Shown here: piece after piece, positions 11,327 through 22,363 of the stretch
Layout: every line of letters starts with the position of its first letter
Position numbering within the stretch: position 1 is the stretch's first letter
From: Episyrphus balteatus
Lineage: Eukaryota; Arthropoda; Insecta; Diptera; Syrphidae
Reading direction: 5' to 3'
Assembly: GCF_945859705.1 (NCBI RefSeq)
Contig: NC_079134.1
Span: forward strand, 51,824,402 to 51,888,401
DNA length: 64,000 bases
Made by a program: the position numbers and the translations under genes
The notes under the pieces: model-generated
Databases searched by the model: none
What the model was told of the DNA's origin: nothing
The model's input: only the letters and a program-made list of their open reading frames with translations

Positions 11327-11510
11327 GAATGAAAACTTCCGAGGAAATGTGTTCGGGAGAACAGCCCCCAATTAAGAAATCCTAGAATATCGTTCCTCTT
11401 TTGTTTTAATTTTGATCGCTTCTCGATAAATGGAAAATGGAGCAAAGTTTCATCAAGCCGTCTGATTGTCAGCCCGTTCCCGAATACATTTCCACGGAGG
11501 TTTTCATTTG
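11327..11510. mobile_element. Short hairpin MITE
   Basis: The left arm AATGAAAACTTCCGAGGAAA (11328 onward, continuing TGTGTTCGGGA) pairs with the complement of ATACATTTCCACGGAGGTTT near 11487. Arms are about 45 bp with a loop of about 100 bp. Nothing is encoded. It immediately follows the dispersed repeat copy A. Confidence 0.65.
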
Positions 11511-11677
11511 GAATAGGGCTGATTAAAAAATATTAATTTTCTCTTAATTCATAATCATAATGTTGTAATACTTTCTAAATATTCTTTATTTTAAGTCCAT
11601 GGTCAACTATTAAAAAAATACAAAAACCTTCTTTCAAGAATGTATGTAATTTAACCTGCTTTCAGTGCAGGGTACAT

Positions 11678-12934
11678 TAGGGTGGGTCAAAAAAATCGAA
11701 AACTTTTTTTTTGAATTGGTACTCCGAAAAATCGATTGCTAGACCCCTCTAGAATATATGAGCTCTTTATATTAATGGGAAGGTCCTCCGCTTTGCAATT
11801 TTCCATTTTTACATCAAGCTTCTACTAAAAAAAAATAATTTTTTTATTAATTGACTTTTTAGCAAATTTCTTTTCATATTCTTGTAGGAAATTGAACGCT
11901 CTACAAAAAAGGCCATATACACTTTTTTCGTTTATCTAACCGTTGAATAGATATATGAGGTCCAAAAATCGAGAAAATCTTTAAAAATTCGTTTTTTGTT
12001 CTTAATTTTGTAACAATTTGAAAAATTATAATGATCAAACGCGCAAGACATATTCTTGTTGGAAATTGATTGCTCCACAAAAAAGGTCTTAATAACTTTT
12101 TTCATTAATCTAACCGTTCTAAAGATATTCGAGGTCAAAGTTAAAAAAAATATAAAAACATTTTATATTTTTAAAAAATTTCTAATTCACTGAAACTTCA
12201 TTATTTTCAAATTAGCAAGATATATTCTTGTAGGGGCTTAAACGTTCTACAAAAAATTCCTTGGAATGAAATTGATTGCTTTAACCGTTTAGAAGATATT
12301 CGTATCCAAACCAATGCTCACTGATTTCAATAGTTTTCTTATGACCCGTATGCATTGCGATTTGGATACGAATATCTTCTAAACGGTTAAAGCAATCAAT
12401 TTCATTCCAAGGAATTTTTTGTAGAACGTTTAAGCCTCTACAAGAATATATCTTGCTAATTTGAAAATAATGAAGTTTCAGTGAATTAGAAATTTTTTAA
12501 AAATAATAAATGTTTTTATATTTTTGGAGCAATCAATTTCCAACAAGAATATGTCTTGCGCGTTTGATCATTATAATTTTTCAATTTGGTACAAAATTAA
12601 GAACACAAAACGAATTTTTAAAGATTTTCTCGATTTTTGGACCTCAAATATCTATTCAACGGTTAGATAAACGAAAAAAGTGTATATGGCCTTTTTTGTA
12701 GAGCGTTCAATTTCCTACAAGAATATGAAAAGAAATTTGCTAAAAAGTCAATTAATAAAAAAATTATTTTTTTTTAGTAGAAGCTTGATGTAAAAATCGA
12801 AAATTGCAAAGCGGAGGACCTTCCCATTAATATAAAGAGCTCATATTTGGTGTGTATATTCTAGAGGGGTCTAGCAATCGATTTTTCGGAGTACCAATTC
12901 AAAAAAAAGAATTTCGATTTTTTTGACCCACCCT
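11678..12934. mobile_element. Foldback element: 1.26 kb near-perfect hairpin with 9-bp target duplication
   Basis: Left arm 11678-12310 and right arm 12361-12934 are reverse complements over almost their whole length, separated by a 50-bp loop. The right arm lacks about 60 bp present in the left. Ends read AGGGTGGGTC ... GACCCACCCT. The 9-bp sequence AGGGTACAT stands immediately outside both ends (11669-11677 and 12935-12943), a target-site duplication of the size made by foldback and MULE elements. Each arm holds diverged internal repeats of a ~120-bp unit (AATTGATTGCTCCACAAAAA, TAACCGTTNNAAGATATTCG). No protein is encoded. Confidence 0.85.
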
Positions 12935-12943
12935 AGGGTACAT

Positions 12944-14013
12944 ACTACATTTTTGACAGCTGAAAATGTATCTTTTTATCTGAACAGTGGCAAAAATGTA
13001 TCTCGACTAAATATTCAAACAAATTTACCTACACAAGGGAAAATCAGTCTAAAACCAATAGTGCCTTTGTTTAGCTTTGTGTTCAACATTTAATAAAAAT
13101 GTTTCCAAATTCCAAGTATCTTCCATTCAAGCTTTCGTATTCAGTAAGCCAAAATGTGAACACGAAATGCAATTCCCAAAAATAGCGTCATTACTACTTA
13201 TATAGGTACTCAATGTGTTTTTCACGGAGGAAACAATCTATTGAAGTTCATTTATTAGTTCAATGATTTCTAAAATGATTATTTGAAAACCATTATGGAC
13301 TTTAAAAGTAAATTGCTTTCTAGTTCATGTGTGTGCTTTTGAATTTTACCATCTAATGGATTCTTCCTCCTACTATGTTGTTAAGTATTAGGCTAAAATT
13401 AGAATTCAAATACAATTGTAGCTGAATACGCCGAATAATTAGATATTCATGAAATGAACACACTTAATCGTTTATTGAAAATGTTGGTAGGTACCCTGCT
13501 CCAATGTGTTACAAGAACTTACTTAGGTAATGAGCTTAATTTGAGTGCACAAAACCATAATGATGTGTAATTTTACATAAAGCCGATTTCAACCAAAAAA
13601 CCAAGAAGGAACTTATGATGTGAATGCGAATTTTGGATTGAAATTCAATAGAAAACAAAATAATTTGTATACTTCTAATTGGATTGTTACTTAAATGGTC
13701 AACCCGAGTAAAAATAGAAATTAAAATTTTAAAGAATGATCTATTTTTGACCGCTCATAAAAGGGCTGATCCTAGGACCTATTTAAAAAAAAATTTACTG
13801 TTGTACTTGTGAACTTGTAGTTGAAGCTTAAAAAAACTATGGAGTTGTAATTTTCTTTTTTTCATAAATATTTTCCTAGACGAATTAAAACAAATAGAAT
13901 CATGCCTTCATGACCGACATTTTAAACGCGGCTATTTTACTATATGTCGTTGGCAGCTCTCCTAAGGTATGCAGTAGAAAAAATCCGTCAGTGATAATTG
14001 CATCAATATTATA
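12944..14013. other. Intergenic; contains one lone TIR-element end
   Basis: No gene. At 13700-13740 the sequence CCCGAGTAAAAATAGAAATT followed by AAAATTTTAAAGAA matches the left end of the minisatellite-bearing TIR element at 2595, so a second member of that family, or its relic, lies here. Confidence 0.55.
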
Positions 14014-14015
14014 TG

Positions 14016-15458
14016 TATACTCATCAAAACAAAATAAGGGCCACCACTAATATTCAAATTATTTTGTGTTTTACAAAAGATATCCCGTTGATGTTGATTA
14101 ATATTAATAAAACAATAAATACCTCATTTAATTTCACAAATTTGATTGCTATTAAGCAAACAAAACTTTATTTTTTATTTATTTTTCGTTTTTATCACTT
14201 TTCAAGCTTAATAACACCTTGAATAAAATTTAATTTTAAAGTTTTAACAATGGTTATGTTGCTCCATATTCTTAGTTTAATAATGGGTATGTCCTCCTCT
14301 TTTCAAAACGCATTCTTGGAGTCTTGATGGCATGTTCCGAATAAGATGGTGGATATTTTCATCAGCACCTCTTCAGCAATTGAATCAGCTGTTGTTGATC
14401 GTGTACATCTTCTTCAGCTTCCCGGACTCGACGTTTTAATTGGTCCTAAAGGTGTTCGATGGGATTTAGGTCAGGGCTGTACGCAGCCCAATCCATTACC
14501 TCAATATCGGCTTCCTCCAGGGCAGTGATAGTCGCTCGGGCTGTGTGTGGTCGTGCATTGTCAGTTTTACCTTGTATGCTAATACATTAGGACCTCCAAA
14601 TCTGTCACTTTCATGAATGCAAGGATCAGAAAATCTTTCTCCACTTCTTCACTCTTATACGCCGATCGTCACGAAAAAACTTTACTTTACACTCATCCGT
14701 GAAAAGCACCTTACGCCATTCCTCCGCATTCCATTGAAGATGTTGGCGTGCAAACCTTAAGCGATTTGGACGATGAGTCTGGGTTAGTTTGATGCGCGTT
14801 ACAGGTCTCCGCGAGCGTTGCTGATCTTCGTGTAAACGATTCCTAATGGTCTGGTCACTGACAAGGGTACCAGTAGTCCGGAGTAATCGGTTTTGTAATG
14901 CGCGCGCGGTCACAGTCCGATCTCGTCGCGCACTAAGTCGCACATACCGGTCCTCCTGAGCGGTGGTAGACCGAATTCTTCCTGAACCAGGACGACGGGA
15001 TACACTCCCAGTCTCCTGATAACGGTTCCAAAGGTTTTGGATAGCTCGTCGTGAATATCCCAATTGTAAGGCCATGGAACGTTGGGACTGACCAGCCTCA
15101 AGCATCCTTACGGCCTTGGCAGCAGAAACAGTGTGCAAATGACGTCGGGACCCTGACATTTTACACTATAATGATTAAATTACTCGTCAAACTTTTAAAA
15201 ACAACCGAATCAGTTAGGGGAATTGCCTTAAACTACTCCAAAATCATTTATCAAAAATTCACCTTTTCACGATTTTAGACGCAATTAACTTTAAATATAG
15301 GCGGAAGACAAATAACACGTGAGACTTTAATTTAATCGTTAAATTAATACTGGAGAACAAAATGGCATTCATAAAAAACTAATATCGGAATGATATCTGG
15401 AAAAAATAACGGAAGAAGCAAAAATTTTCTCGTGGCCCTTATTTTGTTTTGAGTAGTA
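14016..15458 (-). mobile_element. Tc1/mariner element, copy 2, with both TIRs
   Basis: Inverted ends: CATCAAAACAAAATAAGGGC starting near 14022 and the complement of GGCCCTTATTTTGTTTTGAG ending near 15453, flanked by TA-rich sequence (TATAC / GTATA) as expected for a TA target. The TIRs match over about 25 bp. The transposase is on the minus strand and is broken, so the copy is non-autonomous. Confidence 0.85.
14362..15159 (-). pseudogene. Tc1-family transposase (copy 2), internally deleted
   Basis: From the ATG complement at 15159: MSGSRRHLHTVSAAKAVRML begins a double HTH DNA-binding region (GYSRRAIQNLWNRYQ; RTTGTLVSDQTIRNRL, residues ~10-110). VLFTDECKVKFF holds the first catalytic D. The frame reaches a stop at 14626. 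In another frame the end of the core is clear: DNARPHTARATITALEEAD, WAAYSPDLNPIEHL. The D of DNARPH and the E of NPIEHL are 34 residues apart, so this is DD34E. The tryptophan after IEHL is TAG. About 60 residues between the first and second aspartates are missing. A different lineage from copy 1. Confidence 0.85.
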
Positions 15459-16030
15459 TATATGCTTTGGAGTTCTGCTTATTACAGATTTTTCTACATG
15501 CTTGAAGAAAACTGTTTTGTCTGTTTTTACCGTAGTTCCTTCTCTCCTTCTTTAAAAACTTCTTCCATGCTTAATGCCAAAAACAAAACTCTTCCAATTA
15601 AATTTCTTTCCATTTTTAATGCTGACAAATTTCACTTTTCCTAAATCTTCAGTACTTTTATCTTTGATCGTCTGCCACTTATAATAACTGTCATGGGTAT
15701 ATTTTGTAAGGGAATCAAGGGCTACATGATGCGACTAATTTTAAGTAGCTACCCCCAAAGCTTAAAAAACGCATTTTCGGCATCGTCTGCCGAGAGTTTT
15801 TGGCCCCACTTAAAATGTCTGCCGTTGATATATTTGCAATCAGTGTGTTTGTGGCGTTGGTTATCTATCAATAAAAGTCAGTGGTTACCCTCACTAAATC
15901 GATGTTCAGAAAAATGGTACTTTTGATGTGTTTTTTTTCGACAACGCTCCCAATAAATGCAGGCAGACTAACGTATTCATCATCACCCAGGCTACCTTTG
16001 ACATTCATAAGAATCGGTTAGTTATCACGC
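15459..16030. other. No gene recognised
   Basis: A 78-codon plus-strand frame at 15693-15926 has no motif and no homologous-looking context. The complementary strand has an equally open stretch (DAENAFFKLWG-like) that might be transposon debris, but I could not assign it. Confidence 0.35.
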
Positions 16031-16436
16031 AAGAACCCGCTTAAGTGCTAATAGGCACTTATCTTATATTTATTCAATAATAAAAAAAACATTTTTGATA
16101 ACTAAAAAAATAATCTTCACAAACAAAATTTGCTTTGAAAGTTTAAAAAAGCTAACTAGTTAGTTTCTACCTTTAGTAAAATTTTTGAGTTTTTGAAGCG
16201 CTATCGCAAACGAAGTTTTTCTTATAGTTGAAACTTGTTTCAAATGTGTGCTTAAGAATTTTCTGCAAGTTATTTCAATTATAAGTATTTGAAATGGAAG
16301 GTAATTAAGCGGGGAAGGTAGTTAACCGAAAGGTACTTAAGAGATGAATTTTATATGAAAAAATCCTTAAAATGTTGGTTCTAAAAAAACAAAGGTACTT
16401 ATGCGGGTAAGGCACTTAAGCGAGAGGCACTTATCT
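16031..16436 (-). mobile_element. MITE derived from the pogo-like element
   Basis: In reverse orientation the two ends match the pogo-like element at 5964-8131. AACCCGCTTAAGTGCTAATA with GGCACTTATCT (16035 onward) matches its right end, and GGCACTTAAGCGAGAGGCAC with its left neighbours up to AAATCCTTAAAATGTTGGTT matches its left 150 bp. The roughly 1.8 kb middle with the transposase is missing. The outer end reads TTATCTGTA where the full element has TTATCCGGGCTTTACTGTA, a 9-bp internal loss in the TIR. Subterminal GCTTAAGTGCC-type motifs are retained. Confidence 0.8.
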
Positions 16437-16438
16437 GT

Positions 16439-16565
16439 ACCACTAGTTCTATCAATGAGGAGTTAAGACTGCAGGGGATCTGAAAAAAGCTGTGACATCA
16501 GCAAAGTTTGGATGTTGTATTGAAGATAGGTTTATTCTGAGTATAAATCTCAGTATAAGTCTATA
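16439..16565 (-). repeat. Dispersed repeat, copy B (inverted relative to 11200-11315)
   Basis: The complement of this interval reads CTGAGATTTATACTCAGAAT, ACATCCAAACTTTGCTGATG and CAGATCCCCTGCAGTCTTAA, matching copy A with scattered differences. It abuts the pogo-derived MITE. A third partial copy (GGATCCAAACTTAGCTAACG) lies at 16717. Confidence 0.65.
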
Positions 16566-17079
16566 CTGGAGAAAGAAAGATAGGTATTTTTCCAGTCAAA
16601 AAGGTCCTTGCAAATTTTCTTTGCGACAAATGGCTCTCTATACCTACATAATTGAGATTTGCGCGATTTTTTAAATGGGCAAACTTTAAATTTGTACATA
16701 CCCTTTTCAAAACTGGATCCAAACTTAGCTAACGTCACAACACAACTTTTTTCAGATTTCAAAACTCAAACATCCGCCTATTACAGGATGACTTAGGAAT
16801 GATAAATTGCAGCAGTTTGATATTTCGATAATTTCGAAGTACTCCCAATATTATCTAGAAAGACCAGTTAATTTGTTTGTATATAAAGCCCTTTGCATTT
16901 TGAATCGAACTTTAAGTTTTGAAATAAGACCAAAAATAGCTGCTTTTAAAAATGGTGAACAAAAACGAATGCATGCATGTGACTAGCGATTTTTACTTGC
17001 GATATAGGTACTATAGAACAAGTTTAGGATTCGTAAAAAAAATCGAACTCGAGATAACAATTTTACATGACATTACGAT

Positions 17080-17112
17080 GATGGAGAATGCCAAAAAAGT
17101 GGGTCCGGCAAT

Positions 17113-17145
<33 letters not shown>

Positions 17146-17260
17146 CTCTATCTGGAGCTGCAGCCTAAACGATTGAAGTGATTTTCTTCAAACTTGGTAG
17201 TTAGCAGTTTTTGGTGATTCCCTAGAGGGGAAATTGAAATTTTTTTTTTATGACCAAAAC
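17080..17260 (+). repeat. (CTGT)n-bearing dipteran repeat, copy 1
   Basis: AAAAAAGTGGGTCCGGCAAT leads into (CTGT)n at 17114-17146 and then GGAGCTGCAGCCTAAACGAT plus a CAAACTTGGTAGTTAGCAGT stretch. A minus-strand copy lies at 42000-42160. A microsatellite of the GTCY type embedded in a conserved core recalls the mini-me type retroposons described from Diptera, though I cannot confirm that assignment. Confidence 0.6.
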
Positions 17261-19567
17261 TAACGGTACCTGCCATATAACGGAAATATAAAAGTAAATT
17301 TTTTTCAAAAACGGCTCTAACGATTTTGATTAAAATTTTTGTGTGTAATACTACACATAAGGGCCAACTTTTTAAATAAAAAAAATATTTTTTATACCGT
17401 TATTAACGGTACCTGTCATAGAACGGTTTTTTTCGTTTCTGAATATCTCGTACAAAATTAACCCGATTTAAATGAAAATTTTTATACAAAAGTGTGTAAG
17501 TAAAGATAATATTAAAATTTTAGAAAATTTTCAAAAAAAGCATTTTTGGTTTTTTAAAAAATATTTCAAAATTTTTTTTTGAAAAATCAATTTTTTGAAA
17601 ACGGATTAATGAAAAATTTTGAAATTTAGTTTTTATGTGTAAATTAATTATTTCTTCAAAATGGCATACCAACTTTTTTTTTGAAAAATGTTAAAAAATT
17701 TTATATATAAAAAATTATTTTTTTAAAAAACGGCTCCTACAATTTTCAAAATTTTTTTTCTAAAAATACCTTTTTATACGAGAAATAAAATGGCATATTT
17801 GTTTTTTTTTTAAGATATTTTAAAACGGAGTTTTATTAATTATAAAAACAGATTTAATTTTTTTATACTACTTATGAAATTTCTTCAAAATATCGAATTT
17901 TAAATTTCTTGAATAAAAAGCTTTAACATTATAGTTACTTTAAGCATAAGAGCAAGTACGTGCGACCCCAGTCGTGCAATTTATTTAAAATGTACTCACG
18001 CTAGTTAGATCCCATAATGACTGTATGGTTTGTTAATCTTTGATTTCACTGGCCAACAATTTTCAACTTTTTAAAATTCCCCAGAAAGATTTATATCTAA
18101 TTTTATGGATTTGGGTCCAGTAGTAAGCTCAAAAATCATATTGGTTTTTTTTTCTAGCAGCTTAGTTTTTGAAATATTTAATTTTTCATATTTGGGGTTA
18201 TGTTCATACTAATTTTTCAGTTTTATTTATTTTGAGCGTTTATTAGAAATTTCCAGAAAAATTTATATTATAAACTTAATGTATTTAGGTTCAGTACACC
18301 TGAAAATCACATTCGTATATTTCTACGAGCTCTATTGTTTGAAATATTTAAGCTTTCCACATTTTAGGGGTAATTTCGTACTTATTTTTAAGTTATGCTT
18401 ATTTTAACTGTTTGTTAACATTTTCCAAAAAAATTTCGAACAAAATGCATTTGGGTTCACTAAGCCTAAAAATCACACTGGTTGCTTTATAGGAGCTCTA
18501 GTTTCTTAGATATTTTCATTTTTCACAATTTGGAGGTGATTTCAAACTATTTTATTATTACAAGCGTTTTTAAAGTTTTGTTGGAAAAATTTGTCTCGAA
18601 TGTAATGTATTTCGGTTCACTAAGTAAAATAAAAATACAAAAAAATTTAACAAAAAAAATTGTATGAATTTCTATGCCTTTTCTTGTATGAATAATTTAA
18701 AAACTAGAGCTGACAGAAAAAAACTAATGTTATTTTTGGAATCAGCACCCTAAATTTAGTATGAAGTGATAAACAACGGAAAATGTTTGTGTGTTGGGCA
18801 GTGTTTTACAAGTCCAAATAAGGAACATATTCATTATATTATATTCGATTCGTTAATCTTGATGTTCTTATTGATACTAAGACTTAGGTGGTAGCTCCCT
18901 TCGAGTAGAGACAACGGCGGATCCAGGGGGGGTGGGGGCGCGTGCCGCTTCCCCCCCCCCCCAGAACTGGTTCATACTTAAAGCAAATCAAATGATAAGA
19001 GTTGTTAAAATATATGAATAATAACAGAAAGAACTTGAGTGAAACTCTTGTCTATTTCTGGCTGGAAATGCGAATTTTATTGTTTGTTGCATCCCTTTTC
19101 CATGAAAAGCTCCACCCCACAAATAAATAAACGACTATTTGTTGCGTAAACACGATTTTTTTTTCGAGTTAATAAAAAAGTGAATTATCCAATTTTTTTT
19201 TAATTTCAAAGTGATTTTGGTGAAAAATTTTGATATGGACATCGACAATCAAGGTATGAATGGTATTCTAAAAAAAATTCAATTGCATGCAACTCTATTT
19301 TTTTTATACGGAGGGGTTGAAGTACATACACACTTAAAAATTTTGCACTTTTTTCGTTGTTTTTTTTTTAACATTAGTGTTTTTAAAATAGCGCAACACG
19401 TCACAACATTGCATAACCTATATATTATTGAACTGCTGGATATGTAGAACAATCTTGCATTTCAAGAGTTTTCCCAAGTTTGCACCCCTCGAAAATAAAG
19501 ACCCCCTGAAAAAAAAAACTTCTCAAAAGCGACCTCTACTTATAGATATTTATAAATATTATTAATC
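17261..19567. other. AT-rich degenerate repeats, no gene
   Basis: Several versions of CAAAAACGGCTCTAACGATT occur (17309, 17725), a phrase also present near 50968. The motif AGCAAGTACGTGCGACCCCA at 17951 has relatives at 32194 and 51152. At 18960 there is a C12 run after GGCGGATCCAGGGGGGG, and 18000-18660 contains four diverged repeats of about 150 bp (TTTAGCTTTTT..CATTTTGGGG-type). No coding sequence was recognised. Confidence 0.5.
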
Positions 19568-21061
19568 CAGTCAAATAAGGGTTTAACCTCGGAATGAATG
19601 TTAGTAGAAATTTTTTTTGCTCAATATCTTCCTTTTGCCATTCTATAATATATCTCAAAAGTCTAGAAAAATCTCATGTCCGCTTGTCGCGATTTCAAGG
19701 TCAAATCGCGAAATGGAGATTTTCAAAATTAGCAATAATAGGCTATGGTATTATATACACATATGATACATGATTTCAAGGTATTTTTAAATACTGATTC
19801 CAAAAAATCTAAAATCAAGACAATCTGACGTCTCTGGAAAAAGTTATACCTGTTTTTCATCTGTCAACTCTTATTATTATAACAGTTGCAAACTTACTGC
19901 CGAAAAACCCTTAAAAGTTATGGTAGATGAACTAAATTTTGCATTAAGATTTTAGAATCCATCATTATTAAAAATCAAAACAATCCATTACAAAAATATA
20001 TATACCTACGAAATAATGGTATTTTTTGATGGAGGGGCAAATTTTAGAATATGCACTAAAGAAGATTCTTGTTCATCTTAGGAATAAGTGCAAATAGGCT
20101 AATTTTTTCATTTTAATCTTTGTTTGGATATTCTTTAATTACCCTCAAAAATTTTAAAAAAATCTCATGTCCGCAAGTCCTAATTTTCTTGGTTTGAAAA
20201 TAAGGTGCAGATTTAAAAAAATTGAAAAACTACACCTTAGATATTTGTGTCAGATCAACATGAATAAGGTGCATTACTTTTCAGGGATGGTCAGGTTGAC
20301 TTGTTTGTGAGTTTTGTTGGAATTAGTGTTAAAAAATACCTTTAAATCATGTCGCTTAAGTTGGTATACATATAAAAATTTAAACTTTTCTTATTAATTT
20401 TTTAAAATCTGCACCTTATTTTCAAACCAAGAAAATTAGGTCTTGCGGACATGAGATTTTTTTAGATTTTTGAGGGTAATTAAAGAATATCCAAACAAAG
20501 ATTAAAATGAAAAAATTAGGCTATTTGCACTTATTCCTAAGATGAACAAGAATCTTCTTTAGTGCATATCCTAAAATTTGCCCCTCCATCAAAAAATACC
20601 ATTATTTCGTAGGTGTATATATTTTTTGTAAGGGATCGTTTTGATTTTTAATAATGATGGATTCTAAAATCTTCATGCAAAATTTGGTTCGTCTATCATA
20701 ACTTTTAAGGGTTTTTCGGCAGTAAGTTTGCAACTGTTATAATAATATGAGTTGACAGATGAAAAACAGGTATAACTTTTTCCAGAGACGTCAGATTGTC
20801 TTAATTTTAGATTTTTTGGAATCAGCATTAAAATATACCTTGAAATCATGTATCATATGTGTATATAATACCATAGCCTATTTTTGCTAATTTTGAAAAT
20901 CTCCATTTCGCGATTTGGCCTTGAAATCGCGACAAGCGGACATGAGATTTTTCTAGACTTTTGAGATATGTTATAGAATGGCAAAAGGAAGATATTGAGC
21001 AAAAAAAATTTCTACTAACATTCATTCCGAGATTTACCCCTTTTTTCTCCTTATTTGACTG
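19568..21061. mobile_element. Long hairpin element, ~650-bp arms
   Basis: Left arm 19568 to about 20217 and right arm about 20400 to 21061 are reverse complements with few mismatches, around a 180-bp centre. Ends read CAGTCAAATAAGG ... CCTTATTTGACTG. Each arm contains two related submodules, each with ATCTCATGTCCGC (19671 and 20160 in the left arm). No open frame of note. Target duplication is not clean: TATTA is shared outside both ends but the next bases differ. Confidence 0.8.
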
Positions 21062-22053
21062 TATTATATGTTTTTAAGAAAATCCACGGATACCTTTAAA
21101 AATATTTTTTAATTCTTTGGAACTTTAATATTTATTAGAATGTAGTATTTGACTAAAAACTACCAGGTCATTCAATAATGGTATAAATATGTTCATGATA
21201 TTGCAAAATTTTATACAGAATCAATTAAAAAACGAAACATTTTTTTTCTCAATTTCATCTTTAAAACATAATTTCACAAAAACTATTTAATGAAACAACT
21301 TGAGTCAAAAAATAAAATAAAGAATAGATTACTAGCTTTAAGAAAAGTTATAACTTATAACACAGGATTGTACGTGTATTTTTTTTTGTTTTTAATTTTT
21401 TTTTTCTCTCCCGTCTAATCGGGAGGTAAGTGGGTAAGCACTTAAGTGACTTTTACTGTACCAACAGAATGTAAATTTTTCCTTTCCGAATAACTTTTTT
21501 GTCATCTGGTACATTATTTGATGTGGGAAATGTGCCCAAATATTTTTGGCCAGGTTAAGACCAAAATACCGCACTGTGCGTCGTTAAAATTCGCTTCTTG
21601 TCAGTCAGTCGTATGATACTTCACTTTATTTCTAATCGCAGCTGATCGAGAACATGTGTTGACAAGCAAAAAAATCCAAAGGTATCCTAAAAATTTCTAA
21701 ATACTCGTGTATCTTATGGGAAATTTGAAGAACAGCTGATTCGTGTTCACGAACGCACCCAATGAACCTTATACTTCAGCAACTTCGATCTAACTAAACC
21801 TGTAATATTGATTTGTTTTACTTATCAGTACTTTCTTTTCATATATAAAAATAAAATTAAATTCTTGGCGTTAATGCTTTGTGTACCCTCTTGTCCTATA
21901 TTACGTAAGTTTTTGGTTAAGGTTAAATTATTTGTTTTCGAACTACTACAAGTTGCTTGGGTATTGTATCATAACATTCAAAATTAAACAAACTGAAAAT
22001 TTTCTCAAGAAGTTTATTACTTAATCCGAAACAATTGAAACTCTTGTATCATA
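21062..22053. other. Intergenic DNA upstream of the maltase gene
   Basis: No gene. At 21434-21458 AAGCACTTAAGTGACTTTTA followed by CTGTA resembles the terminus of the pogo-like elements in this window, but no partner end was found. Confidence 0.45.
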
Positions 22054-22203
22054 TGCTTGTAAAAAATATAAAATTCGAACAAATAATCTCATTGAGAAAT
22101 TTAATCTCAAAAGTATAGAAATTCTGATGCTTGTAAAAAATATAAAATTCGAACAAATATTCTCATTGAGAAATTTAATCTCAAAAGTATAGAAACTCTG
22201 ATT
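22054..22203 (+). repeat. 74-bp tandem duplication upstream of the maltase promoter
   Basis: Two adjacent copies, starting at 22054 and 22128, share TGCTTGTAAAAAATATAAAA, TTCGAACAAATA and CTCATTGAGAAATTTAATCT with only a few substitutions. The array ends about 100 bp upstream of the TATA box. It may duplicate regulatory sites, but nothing in the sequence proves that. Confidence 0.85.
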
Positions 22204-22305
22204 CTTCTATTGAATAAGCTTAGCGTTTCAATGTTTGTCAACTTACATAATCACAGATTGCTTGTAATCTATTGTGTACATTGATTTTTAATTGATTTTG
22301 AATTT

Positions 22306-22313
22306 TATATAAA
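22306..22313 (+). promoter_or_regulatory. TATA box of the maltase gene
   Basis: TATATAAA lies 51-58 bp upstream of the ATG at 22364. Transcription would start near 22335-22340, where TCAATA occurs, leaving a leader of about 25 nt. Confidence 0.6.
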
Positions 22314-22363
22314 TAACAGTGAATATTTTATTATAAATCAATAATATAGTGTACATTTGAAAC

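Noticed and set aside
17114..17146. (CTGT)n as a CRISPR-like or regulatory array
   Set aside because: It is a simple 4-bp microsatellite within a dispersed repeat that has a second copy at 42000-42160.
21434..21458. Terminus of a third pogo-like element
   Set aside because: Only one end-like string was found, with no partner and no subterminal array.
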